64,000 nucleotides of DNA from Stigmatella ashevillena (lineage in GTDB: Bacteria > Myxococcota > Myxococcia > Myxococcales > Myxococcaceae): NCBI RefSeq assembly GCF_028368975.1, contig NZ_JAQNDM010000002.1:6566425-6630424 (forward strand), read 5' to 3'. Below are positions 34,868 to 44,033 of the stretch, in pieces. Every line of letters begins with the position of its first letter. Position 1 is the first letter of the stretch. The notes under the pieces are model-generated. The model was not told the DNA's origin. It worked only from the letters and a program-made list of their open reading frames with translations, and did no database searches. The position numbers were made by a program, and so were the translations under genes.

Positions 34868-36274
34868 CTACTTCGTCAGCTCGCGCAGCAGCCGGTAGAC
34901 GAACTCGGCGCCCGGTTGAAGTGAAGCCACCGGCACGCGCTCATTGGGCGCATGGGCGGTGCGCGCATCCTCGGGCGTCAGCGCGAAGAGGTCGATTCCA
35001 TACGCGTGGATTCCCGCCCGGCGCAGCATCGCGGACTCGGTGGTGCCCGTGGACTGGCGGGGAATGACGGGCACACCTGGCCAGACGTGGGCCGCGGCGG
35101 CCTTTGCGGCACGGAACACGGCATTGTCCCCCACGGGCGACATGGGCGAGTTGGGCGCGCGCGTGTCCATTCGCACCTCGATGGTGGCGTCCGCCACGGC
35201 GGCCACGAGCCGGGCGTGGAGCGCCTGAACGTCCTCGTCCGGAAGCAGCCGGCAGTTGAGGGTGGCCTCCGCGGTGGCGGGAATGACATTGGGGCGGGTG
35301 CCCGCGTGGAAGACGGTGGGCACGCACGTGGTGCGCATCACCGCCGCCAGGGCCGGGTCCAGCCGTGCCACGGTGTCCACCGCCTCCTGGGGGGGCGCGT
35401 CCGGCGAGGCCGCGATGCGCTTCAATGCCTCGCCCAGCGCTCCTTCCGTCATGGGGGCACGGGCCTGGATGTGCAGCCGGGCGGCCGGTGTCAGCCGGGC
35501 GGGGAAGGGGAGCGCCCCCACCCGCGCCACCGCCGCCGCGAGGCTCACCAGGGGATTGGCCTCCATGGACGGCGCGGACGAATGGCCCCCCGGTCCGGTG
35601 GCCTTCAGCACCACGTTCCGGGAGACGCGCTCCGCGGCCTGGAGGGCCACGAAGCGCACTTGGCGCCGGTCCGCGCTCAGCTCGGTCAGCCCGCCTTCGT
35701 TGAGGGCGAACTCGGCCTCCCTCAGTTCTGGGCGGTTCGCCAGCATCCACTCCAAGCCATGGCCTCCCCCTACTTCTTCGTCCGCGCCGAGGTACAGGAG
35801 GATGTCTCGTGAGCGCCGCCCCTTCTCGTGCTGGAGCTTTCGCAGCGCCAGCACGCTCGCGGCGGCCATGCCCTTGTTGTCCTGCACTCCGCGCCCGTAC
35901 ACGAAGCCATCTCGCTCGGTGAGGAGCCAGGGATCCGTGGACCACTCCTCGCGCCGGGCAGGCACCGTGTCCAGGTGGGCCAGCACGAGCAGCGGACGCC
36001 CGCCGCCGTGTCCCTTCAGCCGTGCCAGCAGGTTGCCGCGTCCGGGCGCAGGCTCGAAGAGCTCCACTTCGATGCCAGCTTCGCGCAGCCACCGTTCCGC
36101 AACCCGTGCCGCGGCCGTCTCGTTGCCGGGGGGGTTGGAGGTATCCACCGCGACCAGCTCGGCCAGCAGCGTGCGCATCTCCGCGGACGCCGCAGGGGTT
36201 GCCGCAGGCGTCTTCCCCGACGCATGGCTGCAGCCGAGAGCGATGAGAATGAAGCACAGGGACAGGGCTCGCAT
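34868..36274 (-). CDS. M20-family metallopeptidase lipoprotein
   Basis: 468 residues with lipobox LIALGC. Zinc ligands of the M20 fold are present: AHLDTVPARREEW (His, Asp), GRGVQDNKGMAAA (bridging Asp), GADEEVGGGHGLE (Glu-Glu) and a late His near HAPNERVPVASL. The fold pairs a catalytic domain with a lid (ARAPMTEGALGEALK region). Such enzymes cleave dipeptides or N-acyl amino acids; being a lipoprotein it acts in the periplasm or at the surface. Confidence 0.92.
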   Translation of the reverse strand: MRALSLCFILIALGCSHASGKTPAATPAASAEMRTLLAELVAVDTSNPPGNETAAARVAERWLREAGIEVELFEPAPGRGNLLARLKGHGGGRPLLVLAHLDTVPARREEWSTDPWLLTERDGFVYGRGVQDNKGMAAASVLALRKLQHEKGRRSRDILLYLGADEEVGGGHGLEWMLANRPELREAEFALNEGGLTELSADRRQVRFVALQAAERVSRNVVLKATGPGGHSSAPSMEANPLVSLAAAVARVGALPFPARLTPAARLHIQARAPMTEGALGEALKRIAASPDAPPQEAVDTVARLDPALAAVMRTTCVPTVFHAGTRPNVIPATAEATLNCRLLPDEDVQALHARLVAAVADATIEVRMDTRAPNSPMSPVGDNAVFRAAKAAAAHVWPGVPVIPRQSTGTTESAMLRRAGIHAYGIDLFALTPEDARTAHAPNERVPVASLQPGAEFVYRLLRELTK

Positions 36275-36313
36275 CGGCTCACCCTAACCTGCTTCCCCCC
36301 CGGGGAGCGTTCC

Positions 36314-37375
36314 TCAGAGCGGCTGGACCCGCTCCGCGATGCGTCCGGTGGCGAGCAGTTCCCGAAGCTCGTCTCCCAGTTGCTGGCTGGCCTCTCGCAC
36401 CGCATTCCAGGCGCGGATCCGCTCCGCGTCGCTGAAGCGGACGAAGTCGTCCCGGTCCGGAATCTTCCCGTGGGGAAGGCGTGCGATGAACGCCTCGGAA
36501 GGGGAGAGGAGGAGCGCGCGCTGGAGGTGGACGGACGCTTTCCACCGCCAGCGCAGCGACTTGTCGAACCAGCCCGGAATCACGTGCGGATAGAAGTGGG
36601 GATAGAGCACCAGTCCCTCGCCTGGGCCGAAGTGCAGGTTCGGGTGGTAGTCCAGGACGCCTCCATCCCGGTACGTGCCCCTGGGGGCTCCGGGGATGTG
36701 CACGCCGCTCATCACCCCGGGAATGGAGCCGGAGGCCAGGAGCGCGGCCCGCAGGTTCTCGCGCGTGAGCGGGTGATGGATTGTGGGCAAGTCCCTCAAG
36801 CCCGCGAACGGGCTGCTGTCCCCAGCGGTGTGGAACACGGCGCGCTTCATCTGGAGTGCGAGCGTGCGCCGGCTCAGCGCGTTGGCCAGGGCCGCGACGG
36901 CCAGTCCCGCCAGGAGCAGGCCCTTCTGCTCTCGGGCGGTAGGCCCCCGGCACAGCGTGGTCATGATGTGCAGACGTGCCCAGGGATGACTCACGATGTC
37001 CTCGGCCCCGTCCGGGCCGAGCAGTGCGTCGAGGATGCGGGCGCTGGTCTCGGAGACGAGCGAGGGCGGCGGCTTGGGCGGATAGCGCTGGTCCAGGTAC
37101 GCGGCCGCGAAGCGCTCGAGCGCTGCCAGAGGCTCCTTTTGCGCGAGGCACGCGAGGCGCCAACTGCCGATAGACGCGCCGATGAGGTGCAGGGGACGGG
37201 AGCGAGGTGTCCTCAGGAACTCGCCGAAGAGCACCCGGTCCAGCCCGGCCAGCACCAGCCACTTGGGTCCGCCCGAGGCCCCGGGGAGGACGTCCACGTC
37301 CTCGGCGCGCAACCCGCGCTCGTGCAAGAGCCGCAGGGCTTCGGGTCCTGCCCGCAGCGTGAGGGAAGGGTGCAT
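36314..37375 (-). CDS. Patatin-like phospholipase
   Basis: 353 residues. Oxyanion loop GASGGPKW at 32-39, nucleophile elbow IGASIGSW at 65-72 (GxSxG) and the catalytic Asp in RDGGVLDYHPN near 237 form the Ser-Asp dyad of patatins. No signal peptide, so it is cytoplasmic or membrane-associated. It probably hydrolyses acyl esters of phospholipids. Adjacent to but not tightly coupled with the M20 gene. Confidence 0.92.
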   Translation of the reverse strand: MHPSLTLRAGPEALRLLHERGLRAEDVDVLPGASGGPKWLVLAGLDRVLFGEFLRTPRSRPLHLIGASIGSWRLACLAQKEPLAALERFAAAYLDQRYPPKPPPSLVSETSARILDALLGPDGAEDIVSHPWARLHIMTTLCRGPTAREQKGLLLAGLAVAALANALSRRTLALQMKRAVFHTAGDSSPFAGLRDLPTIHHPLTRENLRAALLASGSIPGVMSGVHIPGAPRGTYRDGGVLDYHPNLHFGPGEGLVLYPHFYPHVIPGWFDKSLRWRWKASVHLQRALLLSPSEAFIARLPHGKIPDRDDFVRFSDAERIRAWNAVREASQQLGDELRELLATGRIAERVQPL

Positions 37376-37613
37376 GTCCCTCCCAGGCTAACCTGTCAGG
37401 GAGTGAACGTGGGACAACACCTACACGGCCGATTCAAGGGGCGAGAAGGGCAGGGTCCCTGTTGGGAATTCTAGGGATTGTTTGAACAGCATTGAAAAAA
37501 TAAATTCCGGGAGGATCCAGAGAAATGGCCACTTCTCAATAACAAGAGAAGGCGCGACGAAGCGCAGAGGATGAACCTCTGGCTCTCGGCGAGGCCTGCC
37601 CCGGAGAGAAAAC

Positions 37614-38252
37614 ATGACCCCCCGTTCCTGGAAGCGTTTCCTCGTTGGTGCAGCATCGGTTGCGAGCATGGCCGTTCCGAGCCTGGCGATGGCGGCCCCC
37701 ACCTGCGTGTACGTGTTCGCCCACCTGGATGCGCACACGGTCACCACCCCCGCGGTCCCCATCGTGATTCCGGCCCTCAGCGCGCTGGCGGATCCGATCC
37801 GCGTGCACGTGGACGAGACGGTGCAGAACATCGTCGGCTACTCGCTGAAGCTCCCCGGCCTGGACCTGGGCACCGAGGGCTCCCCGCTGTTCGTCCTGCC
37901 GGAGTTCGGGACCGAGATTCCCTCGTTCTCGTTCACCCTGCCGGAGCTCAACTACAACCCCTACCGCTGCGTGGACATCTCGGGTGTCGAAGTCCCGGCC
38001 ATCCCGGTGAACATCCCCGCTTCGACGCTCGTGCTGCCGGGCTTCATCGCGGATGTGGGCGGCGTGGTGTTCAACCTGGCGGGCGAGGAGCTGACGGTGC
38101 CGGGCAAGCTGCTGCGGTTCAATGGCAAGCAGATCGTCATCCCCGCGCAGAACCTGGGCACGCCCAGCATCCCGATTGGCACGCCGCAGAAGAGCGTCGT
38201 CCTCTACATCGATGGCTCGCTGAAGACGCTGCGCTACCTGGCGCCGCGCTAA
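37614..38252 (+). CDS. Secreted repeat-rich protein of unknown function, 212 aa
   Basis: Signal peptide MTPRSWKRFLVGAASVASMAVPSLAMA, then short segments rich in Pro, Val and Ile (VPIVIPALSAL, VPAIPVNIPASTLVLPGF, VIPAQNLGTPSIPIG). These look like a right-handed beta-rich or solenoid-like array. Two cysteines (PTCVYVF and YRCVDI) may bridge. No known family recognised. Confidence 0.75.
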   Translation: MTPRSWKRFLVGAASVASMAVPSLAMAAPTCVYVFAHLDAHTVTTPAVPIVIPALSALADPIRVHVDETVQNIVGYSLKLPGLDLGTEGSPLFVLPEFGTEIPSFSFTLPELNYNPYRCVDISGVEVPAIPVNIPASTLVLPGFIADVGGVVFNLAGEELTVPGKLLRFNGKQIVIPAQNLGTPSIPIGTPQKSVVLYIDGSLKTLRYLAPR

Positions 38253-38279
38253 GCCGGTGGGGGTGATGCAGGCGGAGGG

Positions 38280-38293
38280 CTCCGCTTGCGGAG
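38280..38293 (+). terminator. Short GC hairpin after secreted protein gene
   Basis: CTCCGC and GCGGAG, separated by TT, form a 6-bp stem 27 bases past the stop at 38252. Small, and without a clear T-run, so the call is tentative. Confidence 0.3.
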
Positions 38294-38338
38294 GGGCATC
38301 GTGCTAGAGGGCTTTCTTCCTGATGGGAGCCCTCGCGC

Positions 38339-39358
38339 ATGCCTCTGGTCTTGAACGCCCACGCCGTCGAGCTGCCGCTTCGCCACGCCTGGACCATTGC
38401 CCGGGGGACCAGCACCTCCAAGCGCAACGTCCTCGTGGAGCTTCGCTCCGGAGCGCACACCGGGCTGGGCGAGGCGGCACCCAACGTGCGTTATGGTGAG
38501 TCCGCGGAGACGGTGCTGGAGGCCCTCCGGGTCCTCGCGCCGGTGGTGGCTGGGAGGGATCCCCGTCACTTCCGGGAGGTGTCGGAGGCGCTCCAGGCCG
38601 CCATGCCCGGCCATGGCGCGGCAAAGGCGGCGGTGGACATCGCGCTGCACGATCTGGCCGGCAAGATGCTGGGGGTTCCGCTGTACCGGGTGTGGGGCGT
38701 GGATCCGGCCCGCATGCCCCTGACCTCGTTTTCCATCGGCATCGATGAGCCGGAGACGCTCGCGCGCAAGGTGCGAGAGGCGGAGCCGTACCCAGTCCTC
38801 AAGGTGAAGCTGGGGGCCGAGCGCGTCCGGGAGGTCTTCGGCGCGGTGCGTTCCGCCACGTCCAAGGTGATTCGCGTGGATGCCAACGAGGCGTGGCGCC
38901 CCGACGAGGCCTTGGCGCACATCGAGTGGCTGGCCACCCAGGGAGTCGAACTGGTGGAGCAGCCCCTGCCGGCCGCGGACGTGGAAGGGGCCCGGTGGCT
39001 GCGGGCGCGCTCGCCCTTGCCGCTGGTGGCGGACGAAGCCCTGGTCCACGCCTCGGACGTGCCGCGTCTGGCCGAGGGCTACCACGGCATCAACGTCAAG
39101 TTGCAGAAGGCCGGTGGCATCCGCGAGGCGCTGCGCACTCTTGATGTGGCGCGGGCCTGTGGGCTGAAGGTGATGATCGGGTGCATGGTGGAGACCTCCG
39201 TGGGCATCGCGGCCGCGGCCCACTTGGGACCCCTGGCGGACTGGCTGGACCTGGACGGCAATCTCCTGCTCACCGAGGACCCTTTTCAGGGCCACCCGGT
39301 GGAGGAAGGGCGCATCCGGCTGCTGGAAGGCCCGGGGCTGGGCGTGGAGCCCCGGTGA
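38339..39358 (+). CDS. L-Ala-D/L-Glu dipeptide epimerase
   Basis: 339 residues of the enolase superfamily (muconate-lactonizing group). Catalytic KxK is in LKVKLG (about 159-164), followed by VDANEAW (metal Asp), VEQPLP (metal Glu), VADEAL (metal Asp) and NVKLQKAGG (second Lys). These positions fit YcjG/YkfB, which epimerise L-Ala-D-Glu from muropeptides. The stop overlaps the start of the DUF819 transporter gene (GTGA), tying the two together. Confidence 0.9.
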   Translation: MPLVLNAHAVELPLRHAWTIARGTSTSKRNVLVELRSGAHTGLGEAAPNVRYGESAETVLEALRVLAPVVAGRDPRHFREVSEALQAAMPGHGAAKAAVDIALHDLAGKMLGVPLYRVWGVDPARMPLTSFSIGIDEPETLARKVREAEPYPVLKVKLGAERVREVFGAVRSATSKVIRVDANEAWRPDEALAHIEWLATQGVELVEQPLPAADVEGARWLRARSPLPLVADEALVHASDVPRLAEGYHGINVKLQKAGGIREALRTLDVARACGLKVMIGCMVETSVGIAAAAHLGPLADWLDLDGNLLLTEDPFQGHPVEEGRIRLLEGPGLGVEPR

Positions 39359-40557
39359 CACCGGCGCTCGTGCAGGAGCCCATGGCGGTGCTCGCGGTGC
39401 TGCTGGGCGTGCTCGGCCTGCTCGTCCTCGTGGACCGCCACCCGCTGATTCACCGCTTCTTCGGGGTGGTGCCGCTGATCGTCTTCATCTACTTCGTCCC
39501 CACGGCGCTCTCGAACCTGGGCGTTCTCCCGCTCCAGTCCGAGCTGTACCGCTTCGTGCGCGTGTACCTGCTTCCCGCGAGCCTCGTGTTGCTGGTGCTG
39601 TCGGTGGATCTGCCCTCCATCGTCCGGTTGGGGCGCAATGCGGTGGTGCTCTTCCTGGCGGGGGCGGGGGGCATCATCCTGGGCGGTCCGCTGGCGTACC
39701 TGGCGCTGGGCGGGCTCGTCCCGGCGGAGCTGGGAGACCAGGCGTGGAAGGGGCTGGCGGCGCTGAGCGGCTCGTGGATTGGCGGCAGCGCGAACTTCGT
39801 GGCCATTGGCCAGAGCGTGGGCGCGTGGGACAGCACGCTGAGCATGCTGGTGGTGGTGGACGTGGGCGTCTCCAACATCTGGACGGCGGTGCTGCTGTCC
39901 TTCGCGGGCCGAGAGCGCAAGATGGACGAGCGCCTGGGCGCAGACCGCCGCACGCTGGATGCCGTGCGGGAGGAAGTGGAGCGCCTCCAGGCCGGGAGCG
40001 CGCGGCCGGTGAGCCTGGCGGACCTGCTGTGGATGCTGGCCATCGCCTTTGGCGCCACGGTGGCCTGCACGGCGGTGGCGCGCGAGCTGCCGGATCTGGG
40101 CACGGTGGTGACGGGCTCCACCTGGGTGGTGCTGCTGGTGACGGGGGTGGGGGTGGTGCTCTCCTTCACCCCGGCCCGGAAGCTGGAGGGTGCAGGGGCC
40201 AGCCGCATGGGCTCGGTGCTGCTGTACCTGCTCATCGCCACCATTGGCGCCCAGGCCGAGTTCCGCCGTCTGCTGGACGCGCCCGCGCTCGTGGCGGTGG
40301 GGATGCTGTGGATGGCCTTCCACGCGGCGGTGATTCTCGGGGTGCGGCGGCTGCTCAAGGCGCCCATCTTCTTCGCGGCGGTGGGCTCTCAGGCGAATGT
40401 GGGGGGCACCGCGTCAGCCTCGGTGGTGGCCGCGGCCTTCCACCCGGCCCTGGCACCCGTGGGCGTCCTGTTGGCCGTGCTGGGCTACGTGCTGGGCACC
40501 TATGGCGGGCTGCTGTGCGCGGTCATGCTGGAGCAGGTGCACCGCCTCATTCATTGA
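39355..40557 (+). CDS. DUF819 membrane protein
   Basis: 400 residues from GTG 39355, overlapping the epimerase stop; an ATG at 39382 is a second choice. About ten hydrophobic spans; the conserved GSWIGGSANFVAIGQ at about 140-155 is a DUF819 signature, as is GGTASASVVAAAFHP near the end. The family is related to carboxylate or amino-acid transporters. Coupling to the dipeptide epimerase suggests transport of muropeptide-derived dipeptides or glutamate. Confidence 0.88.
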   Translation: MTPALVQEPMAVLAVLLGVLGLLVLVDRHPLIHRFFGVVPLIVFIYFVPTALSNLGVLPLQSELYRFVRVYLLPASLVLLVLSVDLPSIVRLGRNAVVLFLAGAGGIILGGPLAYLALGGLVPAELGDQAWKGLAALSGSWIGGSANFVAIGQSVGAWDSTLSMLVVVDVGVSNIWTAVLLSFAGRERKMDERLGADRRTLDAVREEVERLQAGSARPVSLADLLWMLAIAFGATVACTAVARELPDLGTVVTGSTWVVLLVTGVGVVLSFTPARKLEGAGASRMGSVLLYLLIATIGAQAEFRRLLDAPALVAVGMLWMAFHAAVILGVRRLLKAPIFFAAVGSQANVGGTASASVVAAAFHPALAPVGVLLAVLGYVLGTYGGLLCAVMLEQVHRLIH

Positions 40558-42325
40558 AGCGCTCCTCGTCCTTCCCGTTCCAGCTCCGCTCGTGCAGGTG
40601 CACGCGGATGGGCTCTTCGATCAGCCGCGGCTCCGTGGCATCTGGATCATCCGGGGCATACGCGGGAGAGGAGGGGCCGGCGTGGGTCTCCTTCCAGTGC
40701 CGCGGGACCCGCTCGACCCCCACGGGGTAGATGGTGAGACAGCCGTCCTGACCGATGCGCAGGCGCAGGAAGTTCTTGTAGTCGGCCACCGCGAGCGCGC
40801 CAAACGCCTCATTCGAGTGGGCGAGGAAGCCGTTGACGCTCACCCAGAAGTAGAGGCCGCTCACGAAGGGCCCCACCAGGAAGCCGCCCACGAAGGTGAA
40901 GATCGAAGACAGCAGGAACTTGCCGGCCAGGTGCAGCCATCCCCCCGCGCAGTGGATCTGGTCCGGGGTGAGCTCCGCACAGACGCCCAGTCCGGTCACG
41001 GTGAGGTAGGTGCCGGACCAGGCACAGAAGAAGGCCGCCACGATGTGGCCAATGCCGTGCAGGGAGCCCATCAGCCATTTCCAGCGGCCGAAGGTCCCAT
41101 CCGCGAACGCGCCCAGGCTCAAGATGGTGGTCAGCCCTAGCACCATCGTCCAGGGCCGGGTCACCATGGAGTACCCCACCGCCGACAACACCTGGGTGAG
41201 GTGGGAGGCGCCCAGGTGGCCCACCTCCGCGTAGGCTGCCAGCGCCAGCATCAGGTACAGCGTGCCGGTGATCAACCCGAAGAGCGGGCTGTGGCGGATG
41301 AGCAGGAGGTTGCCCCGGGCGATCTTCCGGGACGTCTTCTCATCCGGGAAGCTCTTCTGCACCGTGTAGCCGTCCAGCAGCACATCGGCCTTCGGCGCGT
41401 GCGTGGGGTGCAGGAAGGCCCCCCCTCCGCCCGCGGTGATCTTCTGCTGCCCCTCGGGGTTCTCGTGCCGCCGGTAGTGGTGCAGGTCTCCCGCGAGGAA
41501 GACGCTGATGCGCTTGCCCAGCACCTTCTCCTGGAGGTACTCGAGGTTGTTCTCCAGGTAGCCGCGTTTGCGCTTGGTGTTGGCGGCGTGGATCCACGCC
41601 GGCTCGGCATTGCAGAGGATGACGCGATCCTCGGGCTCCATGCGCGAGGCCACCTGCCGGAAGTACTCCACCTGGGGCACATCGATGTCGCTGTTGAGCT
41701 GCACGTCGGTGCCGATCAACCACCAGTTGCGAGGCAGCTTCAGGGCGAAATAGCTCCGGCTCTGCCGCGTGCGCCGGCCGGCCATCCACCGGCGGGCGCA
41801 GAACAGCCGCAGGAAGGCCGCCAGGCCGTCGTACCAGTCGTGGTTGCCAGGGATGACGAACATGTCCGGGCTGGGAGAGGGCGAGCGGCGCATGGCCGAT
41901 TCGTAGGGCTGGACGAGCCGCTCCTCGTACGTCTCCCGGCTGGCGCCTGGGTACACCGTGTCCCCGCCAAAGACGAGCACGCCTCCCCTCTGGGTGGTGT
42001 GGAGCGGCCCGTCCTTCGTGGCGAGCTCCAGCTCCGGCAGCGCCAGCAGCCGGGCGATGCAATAGGTCGAGTTCCACCCATCGCCGGTGTCCGCGACGTA
42101 ATCCAGCCAGAAGGATTCTTCTCCGCTCTCGATGTGCGAGTAGTCGAAGTAAGGCTCTTGCGGGCGGACCATGGCCTCCACGAGCCGCTGATCGGCCCGG
42201 GTGCCGAACACGGCCGCGACGATGGCGTCCATGCTGGCGCGGATGAACTGTGCGGGGTGCAGCCAGCGCACCATGTCCGCACGGCGCTGGGGGTTCGTTG
42301 CGGTACCGCTCTCCGGTGGCGTCAC
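40547..42325 (-). CDS. Metallophosphoesterase with C-terminal membrane domain
   Basis: 592 residues from GTG 42325; an ATG at 42274 is an alternative, since starts further upstream would run under the divergent thioesterase gene. Calcineurin-like phosphoesterase motifs: YVADTGDGWNSTY (Asp-x-Gly), FGGDTVYPG (GGD), PGNHDWYDG (GNHD), and AGDLHHYRRH (GDxHxY). After about residue 340 follow four to six hydrophobic spans. The enzyme domain is probably cytoplasmic, anchored by its tail. The gene end overlaps the convergent DUF819 gene by 11 bases. Confidence 0.85.
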   Translation of the reverse strand: MTPPESGTATNPQRRADMVRWLHPAQFIRASMDAIVAAVFGTRADQRLVEAMVRPQEPYFDYSHIESGEESFWLDYVADTGDGWNSTYCIARLLALPELELATKDGPLHTTQRGGVLVFGGDTVYPGASRETYEERLVQPYESAMRRSPSPSPDMFVIPGNHDWYDGLAAFLRLFCARRWMAGRRTRQSRSYFALKLPRNWWLIGTDVQLNSDIDVPQVEYFRQVASRMEPEDRVILCNAEPAWIHAANTKRKRGYLENNLEYLQEKVLGKRISVFLAGDLHHYRRHENPEGQQKITAGGGGAFLHPTHAPKADVLLDGYTVQKSFPDEKTSRKIARGNLLLIRHSPLFGLITGTLYLMLALAAYAEVGHLGASHLTQVLSAVGYSMVTRPWTMVLGLTTILSLGAFADGTFGRWKWLMGSLHGIGHIVAAFFCAWSGTYLTVTGLGVCAELTPDQIHCAGGWLHLAGKFLLSSIFTFVGGFLVGPFVSGLYFWVSVNGFLAHSNEAFGALAVADYKNFLRLRIGQDGCLTIYPVGVERVPRHWKETHAGPSSPAYAPDDPDATEPRLIEEPIRVHLHERSWNGKDEERFNE

Positions 42326-42419
42326 GAGGGATTCACCGTCACCCAGGCCCCCCCTCCAGGTCAACCCCTGGATGGGAATGCCCGTTCCCAGCTGCCCCCT
42401 TCTGGACCAGCATGGCCTC

Positions 42420-42866
42420 ATGTCAGACACGCTGCAGGACTTCGCCCTCGTCACGCCCCGCTTTCCCGTCCACTGGAGCGAGATGGACGCCTACGGACAC
42501 GTCAACAACGCGCGCTTCTTCGTCTGGTTCGAGTCCGCCCGCATCGCGTACCTGGCCCGGATCGGCCTGGTGGGGGCAGGCCACGCCGGGGTGGGGCCCA
42601 TCCTGGCCACCACGAGCGCCGACTACCTCCAGCCCGTCGTCTACCCGGCCTCGCTCGTGGCCGGTGCCCGCATCTCGCGCATCGGCCGCACCAGCCTCAC
42701 CATGGAGTACGCGGTGGCGGACGCGGACAAGGGCACCCTGTACGCCCGCGGTGGCGGGGTCATCGTCACCATCCGCTACCCCTCGTACGAGAAGATTCCC
42801 GTTCCCGCCGAGGTCCGCGCCGCCATCGAGGCGCTGGAGGGGCGCTCCTTCGCGCCCCCCAACTGA
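42420..42866 (+). CDS. Acyl-CoA thioesterase (4HBT hotdog)
   Basis: 148 residues. HWSEMDAYGHVNNARFFVWFE carries the conserved catalytic Asp (residue 23) and GHVNNARYxxxFE of the YbgC/4-hydroxybenzoyl-CoA thioesterase family. Single hotdog, cytoplasmic. The ATG at 42420 begins the domain without extension. Divergent from the phosphoesterase. Confidence 0.9.
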   Translation: MSDTLQDFALVTPRFPVHWSEMDAYGHVNNARFFVWFESARIAYLARIGLVGAGHAGVGPILATTSADYLQPVVYPASLVAGARISRIGRTSLTMEYAVADADKGTLYARGGGVIVTIRYPSYEKIPVPAEVRAAIEALEGRSFAPPN

Positions 42867-42881
42867 CCCCCGCCGCGCGCT

Positions 42882-43838
42882 TCAGGAAAGGGCGTCTTCG
42901 ACGTGCCGGACCTCCTCGGCCGAGAGGCGGAAGTCCATGGCGCCGACGAAGCCGTCCACCTGTTCGGGGCTCCGGGCGCCCACGATGGCGGCGGTGACCG
43001 CCGGCTTGCGCAGCGTCCAGGCGATGGCGGCCTCGGCCGGAGAGCGCCCGTGCTTCGAGGCCACCTCCTTCAGCCGATCCACCAGGAGCAGGTTCTTCGA
43101 CAGCTGGGGCTCCTGGAAGTTCCGGTTGTTGCGCCGCCAGTCATCCTTGGGAAGCTTCGCGGCGCGCTCGCGCGTCATGGCGCCGGTCAGCAGTCCCGAG
43201 GCCATGGGGGAGTAGACGATGACGCCAATGCCATGGCGCTCACAGAAGGGGAGGATGCCCTTTTCGATGTCCCGGTGGAGCAGCGAGTAGGGCGGTTGGA
43301 GCGAGGCGATGGGGGAAATCTCGTGCGCGAACGCCATCTGCTTCTCATTGAAGTTGGAGACGCCAATCCCGCGCACCTTGCCCTGGCGCTTCAGCTCGGC
43401 CACGGCCTTCCAGCCCTCCTCGATGCCCTTGAGGGAGTGGCCCTCCAGCGGCCAGTGGATCTGATACAGATCGATGGTGTCCACCTGGAGTCGGCGGAGG
43501 CTGGCCTCGCACTCCTGGCGGATCGATGCCGCGCTCAGCTCGTTGGTGACTTGTCCCTTCGCGTCCCAGATGAGCCCGCACTTGGTGAAGACGTACGGCC
43601 GGTTCGAGCGGCCCTTCAGCGCCCGGGCGACCACCTCTTCCGAGTGGCCCAGCCCGTACACGGCCGCGGTGTCGATCCAATTGATGCCGCGGTCTATCGC
43701 CTGATGGATGGAGCGGACCGATTGCTCATCGTCCTGGGGCCCCCAGGCGAAGGCATAGCCCGTGCCGCCAATGGCCCAGGCGCCGAAGCCCACCGGGGTG
43801 ATGTGAAGATTGGAATTGCCGAGCTGTCTTTTTTCCAT
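42882..43838 (-). CDS. Aldo/keto reductase
   Basis: 318 residues from ATG 43838 with GAGGAG upstream. The catalytic tetrad is visible: Asp and Tyr in NWIDTAAVYGLGHSEE, Lys in YVFTKCGL, His in LYQIHWPLEG. LRKPAVTAAIVGARSPEQV is the C-terminal NADPH-binding stretch. Soluble cytoplasmic oxidoreductase of the YajO/Tas branch; substrate unknown. Confidence 0.92.
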   Translation of the reverse strand: MEKRQLGNSNLHITPVGFGAWAIGGTGYAFAWGPQDDEQSVRSIHQAIDRGINWIDTAAVYGLGHSEEVVARALKGRSNRPYVFTKCGLIWDAKGQVTNELSAASIRQECEASLRRLQVDTIDLYQIHWPLEGHSLKGIEEGWKAVAELKRQGKVRGIGVSNFNEKQMAFAHEISPIASLQPPYSLLHRDIEKGILPFCERHGIGVIVYSPMASGLLTGAMTRERAAKLPKDDWRRNNRNFQEPQLSKNLLLVDRLKEVASKHGRSPAEAAIAWTLRKPAVTAAIVGARSPEQVDGFVGAMDFRLSAEEVRHVEDALS

Positions 43839-44033
43839 GGGAGCTCCTCGTGGGTGTCCGCCCTGATTCTCAGGTGAGACGCAGTGGGACAATCACCTCG
43901 GAATGCAAGTGTGCACGGCTGAGCGATGCACAGCTCGGCCTGAAAAGGAATCCGCGCGCGGGGCCATGGAAAGAATTTTCCATCCTATTTATATTCATGA
44001 AATACTACCTTCTCTCATTTCCCGGAAAAGTCC

